Positions 14,943 through 22,726 of a stretch of DNA of 24,598 nt are shown one piece after another. The position numbers and the translations under genes are program-made. Below the pieces are notes generated by a model that saw only the letters and a program-made list of their open reading frames with translations, made no database searches and was not told the DNA's origin. The DNA comes from Methylotenera sp. UBA6020 (GTDB lineage: Bacteria > Pseudomonadota > Gammaproteobacteria > Burkholderiales > Methylophilaceae): positions 367-24,964 of the forward strand of contig DIZU01000126.1 in assembly GCA_002429455.1 (NCBI GenBank). Reading direction: 5' to 3'. The first letter of the stretch is position 1. Each line of letters starts with the position of its first letter.

Positions 14943-15572
14943 TTAGATATTTCTTGGTGCGTAATTCCAATTTTTTTGTGTGTAATCCCAATTTTTACGC
15001 CAAGCACCAAGCACTAAATTAGGATATTGAGGTTGACCTAAACTACCGTTATAACGACCTAATGCGCGGTATAAATCACCGCGCTCTATGTCCAAATAGT
15101 GTCTTAAAATTGTACAGCCATAGCGTAAATTTAGACGCAAGTGGAATAAATCATGGTCTTTTGCGCCTATGCTGCTGACCCAAAATGGCATCACTTGCAT
15201 AAAGCCGCGAGCACCTACAGACGATAATGCGTATTTTTTGAAGCCACTTTCCACCTGAATCAGGCCGAGCACCATTTGCGGATCCAGCCCTGCGCGGGTT
15301 GCTTCATAATGCACGGTACGTAGAAAATCTTCACGGTAACTCTCATCTGGGATACGTTTTTTAAGACGCTGAGACATTTCATTTAACCAAGCATTGCCTT
15401 CTTCAGGCGTTGCAAAAGTAAGCGTGGGCACGGCTTTGTCGCTAATGCTATGCTGCATTAGCGCTTTTACGCTATTTGACAATGGCTCTTCAACCTGCGA
15501 TCCAGCAAAGCAGGTAGCTGAAACCAACGTTACTAAGCAAACAAGCAAGCCAATTTGAATGGTTTTAAGCAT
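14943..15572 (-). CDS. Lytic transglycosylase (Slt-type domain)
   Basis: This exported murein lytic transglycosylase cleaves the glycan between MurNAc and GlcNAc, forming an anhydro end. I choose the ATG at 15572 (209 residues) over a TTG 6 nt upstream. A signal peptide ends near CFA/G (about residue 23). The Slt goose-lysozyme-like domain covers about 80-200. The catalytic glutamate is E108 in LIQVESGF, followed by SSVGARGFMQVMP, LRYGCTILRHYL and the substrate-groove motif ALGRYNGSLGQPQYPNLVL. It is downstream of proS on the same strand with a gap of about 40 nt, probably co-transcribed, as is common in betaproteobacteria. Confidence 0.93.
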   Translation of the reverse strand: MLKTIQIGLLVCLVTLVSATCFAGSQVEEPLSNSVKALMQHSISDKAVPTLTFATPEEGNAWLNEMSQRLKKRIPDESYREDFLRTVHYEATRAGLDPQMVLGLIQVESGFKKYALSSVGARGFMQVMPFWVSSIGAKDHDLFHLRLNLRYGCTILRHYLDIERGDLYRALGRYNGSLGQPQYPNLVLGAWRKNWDYTQKNWNYAPRNI

Positions 15573-15610
15573 ACTCAATTCTCACGCTATGCCTCATGTT
15601 AAGCTACTTA

Positions 15611-17329
15611 TTAGACAAACTCAACCACCCGCTCGACCAGGTTAGTCAATGGAAGAGACTGCGCTTCTGCAGCAGTTCTAGCTTTATACTCTACGACACC
15701 TTCAGCCAAGCCACGCTCGCCAATCACTAAGCGATGTGGAATGCCCATTAAATCAGCTTCGGCAAACATCACACCCGGACGTTCACCTCGGTCATCCAAC
15801 AACACGTCTATGCCCGCTGCCAACAATTCATCATGCAATTTATTCGCAGCCAATTTAACAGCCTCTGATTTTTCATAGCCAATCGGGCAGATTGCTACCG
15901 AGAATGGCGCCATGCTGCTTGGAAAGATGATGCCTCGCTCATCATTACCCTGTTCAATAGCCGCACCCACAATACGTGAAACGCCAATGCCGTAGCAACC
16001 CATCTCCATTACTTGTGTCTGGCCATTTTCATCCAGATAAGTTGCATTCATGGCCTCTGAATACTTAGTACGCAACTGAAATATATGACCGACCTCAATG
16101 CCACGACAAAGCGAGAGCAAACCTTTACCATCAGGGCTAACGTCGCCTTCAACTACGTTGCGAATGTCCGCAACTATGCTTGGCTCAGGTAAATCTCGGC
16201 CAAAATTTACGCCGCTTAAGTGATATTTGGGCTTATTAGCGCCACAAACAAAATCACTCATTGCAGCCACAGTTCTATCTGCAATGATTCTTACATGTGC
16301 GCCAACACCTACTGGGCCAATAAAGCCTGGCGGACATTTTAAATTCTCGCGGACTTCTTCTTCTGTGGCGAATCTGAACTCTTTCAGCCCCTCAAGCTTA
16401 TTCACTTTGATCTCATTCATGCGATGATCGCCACGTAACAGCAACAAGTTAAATTGCGAGCTACCGTCTTCAAGCGTTGCAATCAAGGCCATCGCTTTGA
16501 TTGTGCGCTCCAGGCCAATGTTAAGCAGTTCAGCCACTTGCTCACAAGAAGTTTGTTTCGGCGTTTCGACATCTTGCATTAACTCTTTTGGCGCAATGCG
16601 CGGTTGTGGCGCAACAGCCTCAGCCAACTCTACGTTAGCGGCATAGTCAGATGTGTCGCAATACGCCAAGCCATCTTCACCTGAGTCGGCTAACACATGA
16701 AATTCATGAGAACCCTCACCGCCAATCGCGCCCGTATCGGCTTTTACCGCGCGGAACTTCAAGCCCAAGCGATTGAATACCTTACCATAAGCCTGAAACA
16801 TGGTTTGATAGGTTTGTTCTAGAGACGCAAAATTCGCGTGAAACGAATAGGCATCTTTCATCATAAATTCACGTGCGCGCATCACACCAAAACGGGGACG
16901 TATTTCATCTCTGAATTTGGTTTGAATTTGATAAAAATTAAGCGGCAGCTGCTTGTAACTACGAATTTCTTTACGTGCAATATCGGTAATGACTTCTTCA
17001 TGCGTCGGCCCAAAGCAAAACTCACGTTCGTGCCTATCAGTAATTTTAAGCATTTGTGGACCAAACACAGCCCAGCGACCGGTTTCCTCCCAGAGCTCTT
17101 TGGGTTGTATGGCAGGCAACAGCAACTCAAGCGCACCGGCTTTATTCATTTCATCGCGCACGATCGCTTCTACCTTACGCAGCACACGTAGTCCAAGCGG
17201 CATCCAGCTATAAAGCCCTGAGCCTAAGCGCTTGATCAGGCCTGCGCGTACCATGAGTATATGACTCGGTAACTCGGCTTCGTTAGGGGCTTCTTTTTGA
17301 GTGTTGAAAAAAAATTGTGAGGCGCGCAT
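15611..17329 (-). CDS. proS: Prolyl-tRNA synthetase (bacterial type)
   Basis: This 572-residue class II synthetase attaches proline to tRNA-Pro. It has the bacterial 'ProS type 1' architecture: an N-terminal catalytic core with [21 protein letters not shown], the motif 2 region [26 protein letters not shown], an inserted editing (INS/YbaK-like) domain at about residues 225-390 that hydrolyses mischarged Ala-tRNA ([18 protein letters not shown]), motif 3 [11 protein letters not shown], and a C-terminal anticodon-binding domain ([27 protein letters not shown]). Full length and normal. The start [15 protein letters not shown] fits the family N-terminus. Confidence 0.98.
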   Translation of the reverse strand: MRASQFFFNTQKEAPNEAELPSHILMVRAGLIKRLGSGLYSWMPLGLRVLRKVEAIVRDEMNKAGALELLLPAIQPKELWEETGRWAVFGPQMLKITDRHEREFCFGPTHEEVITDIARKEIRSYKQLPLNFYQIQTKFRDEIRPRFGVMRAREFMMKDAYSFHANFASLEQTYQTMFQAYGKVFNRLGLKFRAVKADTGAIGGEGSHEFHVLADSGEDGLAYCDTSDYAANVELAEAVAPQPRIAPKELMQDVETPKQTSCEQVAELLNIGLERTIKAMALIATLEDGSSQFNLLLLRGDHRMNEIKVNKLEGLKEFRFATEEEVRENLKCPPGFIGPVGVGAHVRIIADRTVAAMSDFVCGANKPKYHLSGVNFGRDLPEPSIVADIRNVVEGDVSPDGKGLLSLCRGIEVGHIFQLRTKYSEAMNATYLDENGQTQVMEMGCYGIGVSRIVGAAIEQGNDERGIIFPSSMAPFSVAICPIGYEKSEAVKLAANKLHDELLAAGIDVLLDDRGERPGVMFAEADLMGIPHRLVIGERGLAEGVVEYKARTAAEAQSLPLTNLVERVVEFV

Positions 17330-17420
17330 GGTGGGATCGAATCAGGACAAAATCAAAGTGCGAATTTTACAGAGAATCAGTGGTTTAGTCAGCAGGATTT
17401 ATTTAGACGGTCTATTCATG

Positions 17421-17636
17421 CTACCGCGCGGCATGGCGTACATGCCCAGTTGGACTATCTGCCGGAATATAACCTGCTTTCCAAACTTCAAATGGCACGA
17501 TGGTGGCAGGAAAGCCATTATCGTAAAAGCAACTATCTACCGCGTAGCGCTGACCAGAGGCACTTTCATGAATCACTGCGGTAGTATGCGGCCATCCTGT
17601 AAAATAAGCGTCATTTCGGCTAAATGATAATTGGCG
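17421..17636 (-). pseudogene. C-terminal fragment of a conserved protein of unknown function
   Basis: The frame ends with a stretch that reads like a real conserved domain: HTTAVIHESASGQRYAVDSC, then FYDNGFPATIVPFEVWKAGY and PADS. The rhythm of 'RYAVDSWF.DNG.P..VVP...W' is one I associate with C-terminal ends of longer uncharacterised proteins; that association is memory, not a search. Upstream of AYFTGWP the sequence runs directly into the 3' end of the intact TPM gene, so no room remains for an N-terminal part. Possible starts are the ATGs at 17636, 17648 and 17666, all overlapping that gene. A truncated remnant is the simplest reading. A small functional 71-residue protein is the alternative. 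Confidence 0.5.
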
Positions 17637-18126
17637 CATTCGGTAGCTCATTGATGTGTTCATCATTCGCAGGGTAATGCTGTGCTAAGCGCTGACCAAT
17701 TTGGCTAATGCCATACAGAATGCCGGCTTCAAATTGACCTTGCCTGAACAGTGATTCCATCTCATGGCAGATGCGCTTCCAGCCAACATCACCCACATGA
17801 AGATGAATGCCACGATCTGCCAAAATTTCAAAATCCCGGTCGGCTAATAATAGATAAATTAACACACCATTGTTATGCTCGGTATCCCATACCTGGTATT
17901 GAGAGAAAACTTCAATGGCGCGCTTTTGGGCTGATTTTTTTCTAAAAATATCTAACACATGCAAATTTGATTCAACGACAAAACAAATTTCACCTGAGTG
18001 CGTGCTTTCATTCTCGGCAATTACCGCTTCTATACGCTGCATAGAATCAACAGGAAAATAGCGCCTTACTGCGCTAGGCCAAATAAAGAGATGCCGGAAT
18101 AAACGTTTTATTAATTTCAGTGACAT
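17620..18126 (-). CDS. TPM-domain protein (second of the operon)
   Basis: This 168-residue protein consists essentially of one TPM domain (the YgcG/Psb32 fold). Marks are RRYFPVDSMQRIEAVIAENESTHSGEICFVVE, VWDTEHNNGVLIYLLLADRDFEILADRGI and the typical end NELPNAPI. I set the start at the ATG 18126, which has GGGGAGA about 7 nt upstream, rather than the TTG 18132. No signal peptide is clear, but a short amphipathic start (LKLIKRLFRHLFIW) may touch the membrane. It follows the larger TPM protein by 15 nt and belongs to the lemA operon. TPM domains may bind calcium or act in membrane-protein quality control; the exact job here is unknown. Confidence 0.9.
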   Translation of the reverse strand: MSLKLIKRLFRHLFIWPSAVRRYFPVDSMQRIEAVIAENESTHSGEICFVVESNLHVLDIFRKKSAQKRAIEVFSQYQVWDTEHNNGVLIYLLLADRDFEILADRGIHLHVGDVGWKRICHEMESLFRQGQFEAGILYGISQIGQRLAQHYPANDEHINELPNAPIII

Positions 18127-18141
18127 CACCAATCTCCCCGG

Positions 18142-19023
18142 TTACCAATCACCAGAAGCACCGCCGCCGCCGAAGCCGCCGCCACCGCCTGAAAATGGGC
18201 TACCACCCCGACCAGAACCACTACCACCGAAGCCGCCCATTGGACCAAAGCCAGTAGAGCCAACCAATGTGATGAAAAAAGCCACTACGCCAAATAAAAT
18301 TGCAGCTAATATGCCGCCACCTAGTAGCCAAGCCAATACACCGATAACGCCGCCATTGAGTGCGCCGCCAAAAAAATTGCCGAAAATACCTCGTAATATC
18401 CCGCCAAAAATCAGGCCTCCAAACAGCAGCAACGGCAGCATATTCTCAAAACCATTACCTTTCGCAGATCGAGTCGGCGCCGGCAATTGCTCTCCTTCGA
18501 TCAAACCCATGAGCCTATCTGCCGCATTGTTAATACCGGCATAGAAGTCACCCTGCTTGAAACTCGGCGCCATGACTTCACTAACGATACGTTTTGCCGT
18601 TAAATCCGGAATAGCACCCTCTAGGCCATAACCTACTTCAATACGCATTTTTCTATCATTCTTGGCAACCACAATCAACACGCCGTCATCCTGCTTAGCG
18701 CGGCCGAGCTTCCATGCATCAACAGCCCGGATAGAAAACTGTGCGATGTCTTCAGGCTGGGTACTTGGCACGATTAAAACTGCAATTTGACTGCCTTTTT
18801 GCTGCTCAAAAGCGGTTAACTTTGCCTCAAGCTGGCTTTGCTGGGCTGGTGTGAGGGTTTGAGTTAAGTCGGTAACACGCGACTTTAGCGCGGGGATTGC
18901 AACGAGCTCGGCACGCACATTGCACGATATAAATAGCAGCATCGTGCAAAACGCGGCCAAACTCGCTGCCAGGTTCTTTTTCAGACTCGTTTTAAGTGTG
19001 GAGGGCACTTTAGTTACTAACAT
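18142..19023 (-). CDS. YgcG-type TPM-domain protein with Gly-rich tail
   Basis: This 293-residue protein has a signal peptide ending near VRA/E (residue 38). A periplasmic TPM domain covers about 40-175 (RVTDLTQTLTPAQQSQLEAKL, AVLIVPSTQPEDIAQFSIRAVDAWKLG, DDGVLIVVAKNDRKMRIEVGYGLEG, RIVSEVMAPSFKQGDFYAGI). Two or three Gly-rich membrane helices follow, then a Gly/Ser/Phe tail ending GGGGASGDW. This layout is that of YgcG, often labelled 'methanol dehydrogenase regulatory-like', a name without good support. It is encoded between lemA and a second TPM gene, a conserved trio. A role in envelope stress or protein quality control is inferred. Confidence 0.92.
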   Translation of the reverse strand: MLVTKVPSTLKTSLKKNLAASLAAFCTMLLFISCNVRAELVAIPALKSRVTDLTQTLTPAQQSQLEAKLTAFEQQKGSQIAVLIVPSTQPEDIAQFSIRAVDAWKLGRAKQDDGVLIVVAKNDRKMRIEVGYGLEGAIPDLTAKRIVSEVMAPSFKQGDFYAGINNAADRLMGLIEGEQLPAPTRSAKGNGFENMLPLLLFGGLIFGGILRGIFGNFFGGALNGGVIGVLAWLLGGGILAAILFGVVAFFITLVGSTGFGPMGGFGGSGSGRGGSPFSGGGGGFGGGGASGDW

Positions 19024-19063
19024 CGGTTAATTAAACTGATAGCTTCACATCAGGTTAACTAAG

Positions 19064-19663
19064 TTACTTTTTATCGCCAAAATCTACTTTTGGCGCAACC
19101 GAAATAGACTTTTCGTTTTCCACACTGAAAGTTGGCTTGGGTTTATAACCAAACATCATGGCAGTGAGATTTTTTGGGAAGGTACGCACGGCAACGTTGT
19201 AATTTTTAATGGTTTCAATATAACGATTTCGCGCCACCGTAATGCGGTTTTCAGTACCTTCCAATTGTGCTTGTAAATCTCTAAACCCTTGGTCTGCCTT
19301 CAAATTAGGATAGTTTTCTGACACTGCTAATAGGCGAGATAACGCTGAAGTTAGCTGGCCTTGTGCGGCTTGAAATTTAGCAAAGGCTTCGGGGTCATTC
19401 AGTACATCGGCAGTGACTTGCATGCTACCGACTTTTGAGCGTGCATTGGCCACTTCAGTCAGCACCTCTTTTTCGTGTGCAGCATAGCCTTTGACCACGT
19501 TCACCAAATTAGGCACTAGGTCAGCACGGCGTTGATATTGGTTAAGCACCTCAGACCAGCTTGCCTTTGCTTCTTCGTCCAGTGATTGAAAAGTGTTATA
19601 GCCACAGCCGGTTAAATTCAGCAACAGTAAAACTGTCAGTAATTTTAAATAAATTTTTTGCAT
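19064..19663 (-). CDS. lemA: LemA family protein
   Basis: This is a 199-residue, mainly helical envelope protein. I prefer the ATG at 19663 because AAGGA sits 6 nt before it; an in-frame ATG 6 nt upstream has the AAGGA almost touching it. The N-terminus is a lipoprotein-like signal (LLLLNLTGCGYN, Cys about residue 20). LemA marks are VLNQYQRRADLVPNLVNVVKGYAAHEKEVL, VANARSKV, RLLAVSENYPNLKAD, ENRITVARNRYIE.NYN and the end FPKNLTAMMFGYKPKPTF. The function is unknown although the family is widespread. Its constant pairing with TPM proteins, as here, suggests they act together at the membrane. Confidence 0.95.
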   Translation of the reverse strand: MQKIYLKLLTVLLLLNLTGCGYNTFQSLDEEAKASWSEVLNQYQRRADLVPNLVNVVKGYAAHEKEVLTEVANARSKVGSMQVTADVLNDPEAFAKFQAAQGQLTSALSRLLAVSENYPNLKADQGFRDLQAQLEGTENRITVARNRYIETIKNYNVAVRTFPKNLTAMMFGYKPKPTFSVENEKSISVAPKVDFGDKK

Positions 19664-19752
19664 CTTCATTCCTTATGGATCGACTAAGAGGTAAAACCTT
19701 AAATGATGAAACCAAGGTATAACCATTCGCTACACAACCATATAGATGGTGC

Positions 19753-20400
19753 TTAGTTTACAGATTTCAAGCGTTGCAGGGTTTGCATGGCTAAACACAA
19801 ATCATCCCAAGCTTTTGCTTTATCCGGCAAAATACGTAATAGATGCGCTAGGTCATAAGTGGCTACCAGCGCAATACCATGCCATGCATGCAGAGTGCCA
19901 CGTAAATTAACTAACAATTCCGTTGATTGCACCAAGTACTGCGCCGTTGTTTCCCCCATCGCTATCACCAGCTTGGGCTTAACCGTTGCCAGAACATCCA
20001 TTGTGATTGCGAGGGCTTCTGTTGACTTGGTTTTAATACCCATGGCCATGAAGATGTTACGCAACAACTGCGCTTCATCCGCCTCTGGCACAGTGTCTGC
20101 TAGCACAAATAGCCAATCACCCTCTTCACTCTCAATATGCCTGAATACTGACTTGTTTATTACCTGTGGCTCTACTACTAATATTGGTGCTATATCAGTC
20201 ACCGCATGTTCAATTTGATTGGGCAAAGCTTCTTCAATAGCCGCTTCAATTAAAACTGCAGGGGCGATAGGCGCAGATTTTGTTTGTAGAACGGGCTCTG
20301 GCATTGTCTGCGGCAGTGTTACTTGCGATGGCAAAGGCGCACGTAACTGCCACACTGGCAACAACTCTAGTTCTCGCAGCATATCTTCACGCGTCATCAT
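19753..20400 (-). CDS. holD: DNA polymerase III psi (HolD)-like protein with dead UDG-like domain
   Basis: This is a 215-residue protein with three parts. Residues 1-22 match the clamp-loader-binding peptide of E. coli psi without a gap (D6, W17, L19, R20 and P22 all coincide, comparing from memory). Residues 23-90 are a low-complexity Pro/Ala/Glu linker. Residues 93-210 resemble the end of family 4/5 uracil-DNA glycosylases: KPKLVIAMGETTAQYL, then LRGTLHAWHGIALVATYDLAHLLR and DKAKAWDDL. The usual TYHPAYLLR reads TYDLAHLLR, and no iron-sulfur cysteine set or GExPG motif exists, so it cannot be an active glycosylase. Its start overlaps the rimI stop by 3 nt (ATGATG), and the rimI-holD neighbourhood also occurs in E. 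coli. The alternative name would be 'uracil-DNA glycosylase-like protein'. Confidence 0.7.
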   Translation of the reverse strand: MMTREDMLRELELLPVWQLRAPLPSQVTLPQTMPEPVLQTKSAPIAPAVLIEAAIEEALPNQIEHAVTDIAPILVVEPQVINKSVFRHIESEEGDWLFVLADTVPEADEAQLLRNIFMAMGIKTKSTEALAITMDVLATVKPKLVIAMGETTAQYLVQSTELLVNLRGTLHAWHGIALVATYDLAHLLRILPDKAKAWDDLCLAMQTLQRLKSVN

Positions 20401-20879
20401 AATGCGAGCCCCATCAAAACAGCGTCCTCACGACCAGCGGCCGCTGGATAATAGCCACGACGAATCGCCATTTCACTAAACCCCATATTCTCATACAAAG
20501 CGATGGCAGATACATTGCTGGGGCGTACTTCTAAGAACATATTCGCTGCTTGATGATTTTTGGCAATTTGTACCATATGTTCCAGTAAAAATCGTCCTAA
20601 ACCCTGTTTTTGGTAAGATTTTGCAATACTCAAATTAAGCAAATGTGCTTCATCCAATACCATCATCAATAAGGCATAGCCGATGATTTGTTGATTAAAT
20701 AGCAGCGCCCAAGCACTGTACCCAGAATTTAACGAGTCGCTAAAATTACCCCGTGTCCAGGGATGCGAGTAAATGTGTGGCTCAATCGCCATTACCGCAT
20801 CCAAGTCGTCCTTCTGCATAGGACGAAGCTTATATTGTGTTTTTTGCTCCGCGTATTCCGCTTTTAACATCGTGCTCAT
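20397..20879 (-). CDS. rimI: Ribosomal protein S18 alanine N-acetyltransferase
   Basis: This 160-residue GNAT acetyltransferase acetylates the N-terminal alanine of ribosomal protein S18. Features are the N-terminal YKLRPMQKDDLDAVMAIE, HPWTRGNF.DSL, the AcCoA-binding segment LNLSIAKSYQKQGLGRFLLEHM (Q/RxxGxG/A type), and the C-terminal NMFLEVRPSNVSAIALYENMGF. It overlaps tsaB by 4 nt at its start and holD at its end, so the three genes are translated as one coupled operon. Confidence 0.93.
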   Translation of the reverse strand: MSTMLKAEYAEQKTQYKLRPMQKDDLDAVMAIEPHIYSHPWTRGNFSDSLNSGYSAWALLFNQQIIGYALLMMVLDEAHLLNLSIAKSYQKQGLGRFLLEHMVQIAKNHQAANMFLEVRPSNVSAIALYENMGFSEMAIRRGYYPAAAGREDAVLMGLAL

Positions 20880-21577
20880 AAACGTAAACCTTGTTCGCGC
20901 TCAGTGGTTTTAAGGGCGACGCGATTACGAATATAAATAGGCATGGCCTCATCCGCGGCTTTCGCCTCACCCTTTGCAAATATAGGCTGCGCCAGCCTGA
21001 GTATGGCACTGGCCGTGGGCAACAACTGGGATTGTACTGCGTGCAATTGCTCGCCATAGATAAGACTTAACTGCTCTGCATAAGTTTGCCAGCCGCTGCC
21101 AGCGCCAACCCAACCGTGGCCCTGGACGGCAGGCACTAGCTCCGGCTTATATAAACCGGGAGCAAGGACTGCTTGCCATGCGCTATGTATTTCACCAGAC
21201 ATTTTTTCATAGGCCGCGTGATACACCTCGCCCATGCGCGCATCCAGGCAGGCAATGACTTTGCTTGCTCCGCTAGCTTCGGCCAACGCCAATAATGTGC
21301 AAATACTCGCCACAGGTAAGTTAGCGCCAAAACCCAAGCCCTGCGCCACGCCTGCTGCAATGCGCACGCCGGTAAACGAGCCCGGACCTGCACCAAAAGC
21401 GATACCCTGCAAATCCTTTAATTGCACATCCGCAGCATTGAGTAGTGCTTGAATTTGCGGCAAGATGATTTGCGAATGCGTTTGTCCGGCACGCACATCG
21501 AAGGTAAAAGTTTCACCCGCCCTCAACAGGGCAAGCGATAAGTATTCAGTAGAGGTATCAAGGGCTAATAAATTCAT
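20876..21577 (-). CDS. tsaB: tRNA threonylcarbamoyladenosine synthesis protein TsaB
   Basis: This 233-residue ASKHA-fold protein partners TsaD (and TsaE) in adding threonylcarbamoyl to A37 of ANN-reading tRNAs. Marks are the start LLALDTSTEYLSLAL, TFDVRAGQTHSQIILPQIQALL, the dimer-interface GIAFGAGPGSFTGVRIAAGVAQGL, and CLDARMGEVYHAAY. It is the first gene of the tsaB-rimI-holD operon. The 147 nt upstream hold an inverted REP-like repeat and presumably the promoter. Confidence 0.95.
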   Translation of the reverse strand: MNLLALDTSTEYLSLALLRAGETFTFDVRAGQTHSQIILPQIQALLNAADVQLKDLQGIAFGAGPGSFTGVRIAAGVAQGLGFGANLPVASICTLLALAEASGASKVIACLDARMGEVYHAAYEKMSGEIHSAWQAVLAPGLYKPELVPAVQGHGWVGAGSGWQTYAEQLSLIYGEQLHAVQSQLLPTASAILRLAQPIFAKGEAKAADEAMPIYIRNRVALKTTEREQGLRL

Positions 21578-21605
21578 TTTAGGGAAACGCCGATTAAATC
21601 AGTAT

Positions 21606-21680
21606 GGTGAGCCTGTCGAACCATGTGGGGGTTTATTTTAAAAACCATTAAGTTAAATAGCGCCTTCGACAAGCTCAGGT
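21606..21680. repeat. REP-like inverted repeat pair (GAGCYTGTCGAA)
   Basis: gtgagcctgtcgaacc at 21607-21622 is mirrored by ccttcgacaagctcagg at 21663-21679, sharing GAGC(C/T)TGTCGAA over 12 positions with one mismatch. They are separated by about 40 AT-rich bases. The word TTCGACAAGCTCA is, to my knowledge, a common dispersed intergenic repeat in proteobacteria, often in such inverted pairs. The pair fills the gap between arfB and tsaB and could act as a transcript-end hairpin for tsaB's upstream neighbour or be a REP-type mobile relic. Confidence 0.6.
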
Positions 21681-21724
21681 TACAAGTTTGGGCTAAGTCG
21701 ATATTTACGTAAGTAATAATCATG

Positions 21725-22123
21725 TTAGTCAGACGCTATTTTGCCACGCATCTGCTTAATTTGCCCGCGTTGCATTTTACTTTCTAACCTGCGCTTTTGC
21801 GCACCCCAAGTTGGACGCGTGGCGTAACGCATGGGTTTTACCTGATTGGCAGCGTTAATAATTTCATGCAGCCGCTTAATCGCATCTTTTCTATTGGCTT
21901 CCTGCGTACGATACTGCTGCGCTTTCAATACCAAAACACCTTCATCGGTAATGCGACTATCTTTCAGGTGCATTAAACGCTCTTTTAGCCAATCACTTAA
22001 TGACGAGGCTGGAATATCAAAGCGCAGATGAATCGCGCTGGATACCTTATTCACATTCTGACCACCTGCACCCTGTGCTCGGATGCCAGTAAGCTCGTAA
22101 TCGGTTTCGGGGATTAAAATCAC
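21725..22123 (-). CDS. arfB: Alternative ribosome-rescue factor ArfB (YaeJ)
   Basis: This 132-residue peptidyl-tRNA hydrolase rescues ribosomes stalled on mRNA without a stop codon. The catalytic GGQ loop is in IRAQGAGGQNVNKVSSAIHLRFDI near the N-terminus, as in YaeJ. The basic C-terminal tail that enters the empty mRNA channel is present (RPTWGAQKRRLESKMQRGQIKQMRGK). The start is GTG with no strong ribosome binding site. The stop-codon recognition domain of true release factors is absent, as expected. It begins 9 nt after the yoeB stop, so it may be read from the toxin-antitoxin promoter. That is a functionally sensible partner for an mRNA-cleaving toxin. Confidence 0.93.
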   Translation of the reverse strand: MILIPETDYELTGIRAQGAGGQNVNKVSSAIHLRFDIPASSLSDWLKERLMHLKDSRITDEGVLVLKAQQYRTQEANRKDAIKRLHEIINAANQVKPMRYATRPTWGAQKRRLESKMQRGQIKQMRGKIASD

Positions 22124-22132
22124 AGAGGTTCT

Positions 22133-22387
22133 TTAGTAGTGGTAGCGCAATTGCACAATGAGTAAATGACCATCATCCACTTTATAGACAATACGATGCT
22201 CATCATTAATGCGCCGCGACCAAAACCCACTCAATGCGTGCTTTAACGGCTCTGGCTTACCAATACCCACAAACGGCTCACGTTGAATCTCTTGTATCAG
22301 CTTGTTAATACGCAGTAAGGTTTGCTTATCCTGTGCCTGCCAATACAAATAATCCTGCCAAGCAAGTTCGGCAAAAATGAGTTTCAT
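22133..22387 (-). CDS. yoeB: YoeB toxin (ribosome-dependent mRNA endonuclease)
   Basis: This 84-residue toxin of the RelE/YoeB fold cuts mRNA in the ribosomal A site. Length and numbering match E. coli YoeB closely: E46 (PEPLKH), R65 (NDEHRIVY), and the C-terminal H83-Y84 are all in place. The segments MKLIFAELAWQDYLYWQ, GIGKPEPLKHALSGFWSRRIND and LLIVQLRYHY are diagnostic. All catalytic residues are present, so it should be active. It overlaps the antitoxin gene by 4 nt (ATGA), giving tight translational coupling. Confidence 0.96.
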   Translation of the reverse strand: MKLIFAELAWQDYLYWQAQDKQTLLRINKLIQEIQREPFVGIGKPEPLKHALSGFWSRRINDEHRIVYKVDDGHLLIVQLRYHY

Positions 22388-22635
22388 TCCGCAAGCGCTC
22401 TTTCAACACCGCTGCCTGCACCCAGCTCAATCACCGCATCCATCAAACGCTTAGCATTGTTGGGGCTACGCAGTAAGTAAGCTGTTTCTTCTAAAGCTTG
22501 ATAATCAGCCAATGACAGCATGACCACAGACTGTTGAGAGTTGCGCGTGATAATCAATGGCTCATGGTTATCGCACACACGATTCATATTGCTAGCAAGT
22601 TGAGCACGAGCAGTTGTGTAAGTAATAGCGTCCAT
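22384..22635 (-). CDS. yefM: YefM antitoxin
   Basis: This 83-residue antitoxin of the Phd/YefM family has an N-terminal DNA-binding/dimerisation domain (MDAITYTTARAQLASNMNRVCDN, then EPLIITRNSQQSVVMLSLADYQALEETAYLL) and an extended C-terminal part that wraps the toxin (SPNNAKRLMDAVIELGAG). It binds YoeB and represses the shared promoter; the operator is visible just upstream. The gene pair is intact and oriented antitoxin first. Confidence 0.95.
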   Translation of the reverse strand: MDAITYTTARAQLASNMNRVCDNHEPLIITRNSQQSVVMLSLADYQALEETAYLLRSPNNAKRLMDAVIELGAGSGVERALAE

Positions 22636-22663
22636 TTTTGAACCTTTGATTTTTCGAATAGAA

Positions 22664-22685
22664 TATGTACCACTTATTGTACATA
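22664..22685. promoter_or_regulatory. YefM-YoeB operator
   Basis: A perfect TGTACA palindrome (22678-22683) and a five-of-six match TGTACC (22666-22671) lie with centres exactly 12 bp apart. The whole reads tatgtac-8 nt-gtacata as an inverted repeat. This is the core word and spacing described for the E. coli yefM-yoeB operator. A TATTCT -10-like box (22665-22660, minus strand) abuts it, and the yefM ATG lies about 29 nt downstream. Binding would block transcription. Confidence 0.8.
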
Positions 22686-22726
22686 CCTAAAGCTAGCATG
22701 TCTATCACCAATCAACAAATCCCCTG

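Noticed and set aside
16838..17213. Plus- and minus-strand open frames inside proS
   Set aside because: They are shadows of the clearly coding proS frame.
17301..17627. Plus-strand open frame upstream of proS, considered as rppH (a frequent proS neighbour)
   Set aside because: It has no Nudix box or RppH similarity and runs antisense to the protein fragment at 17421-17636.
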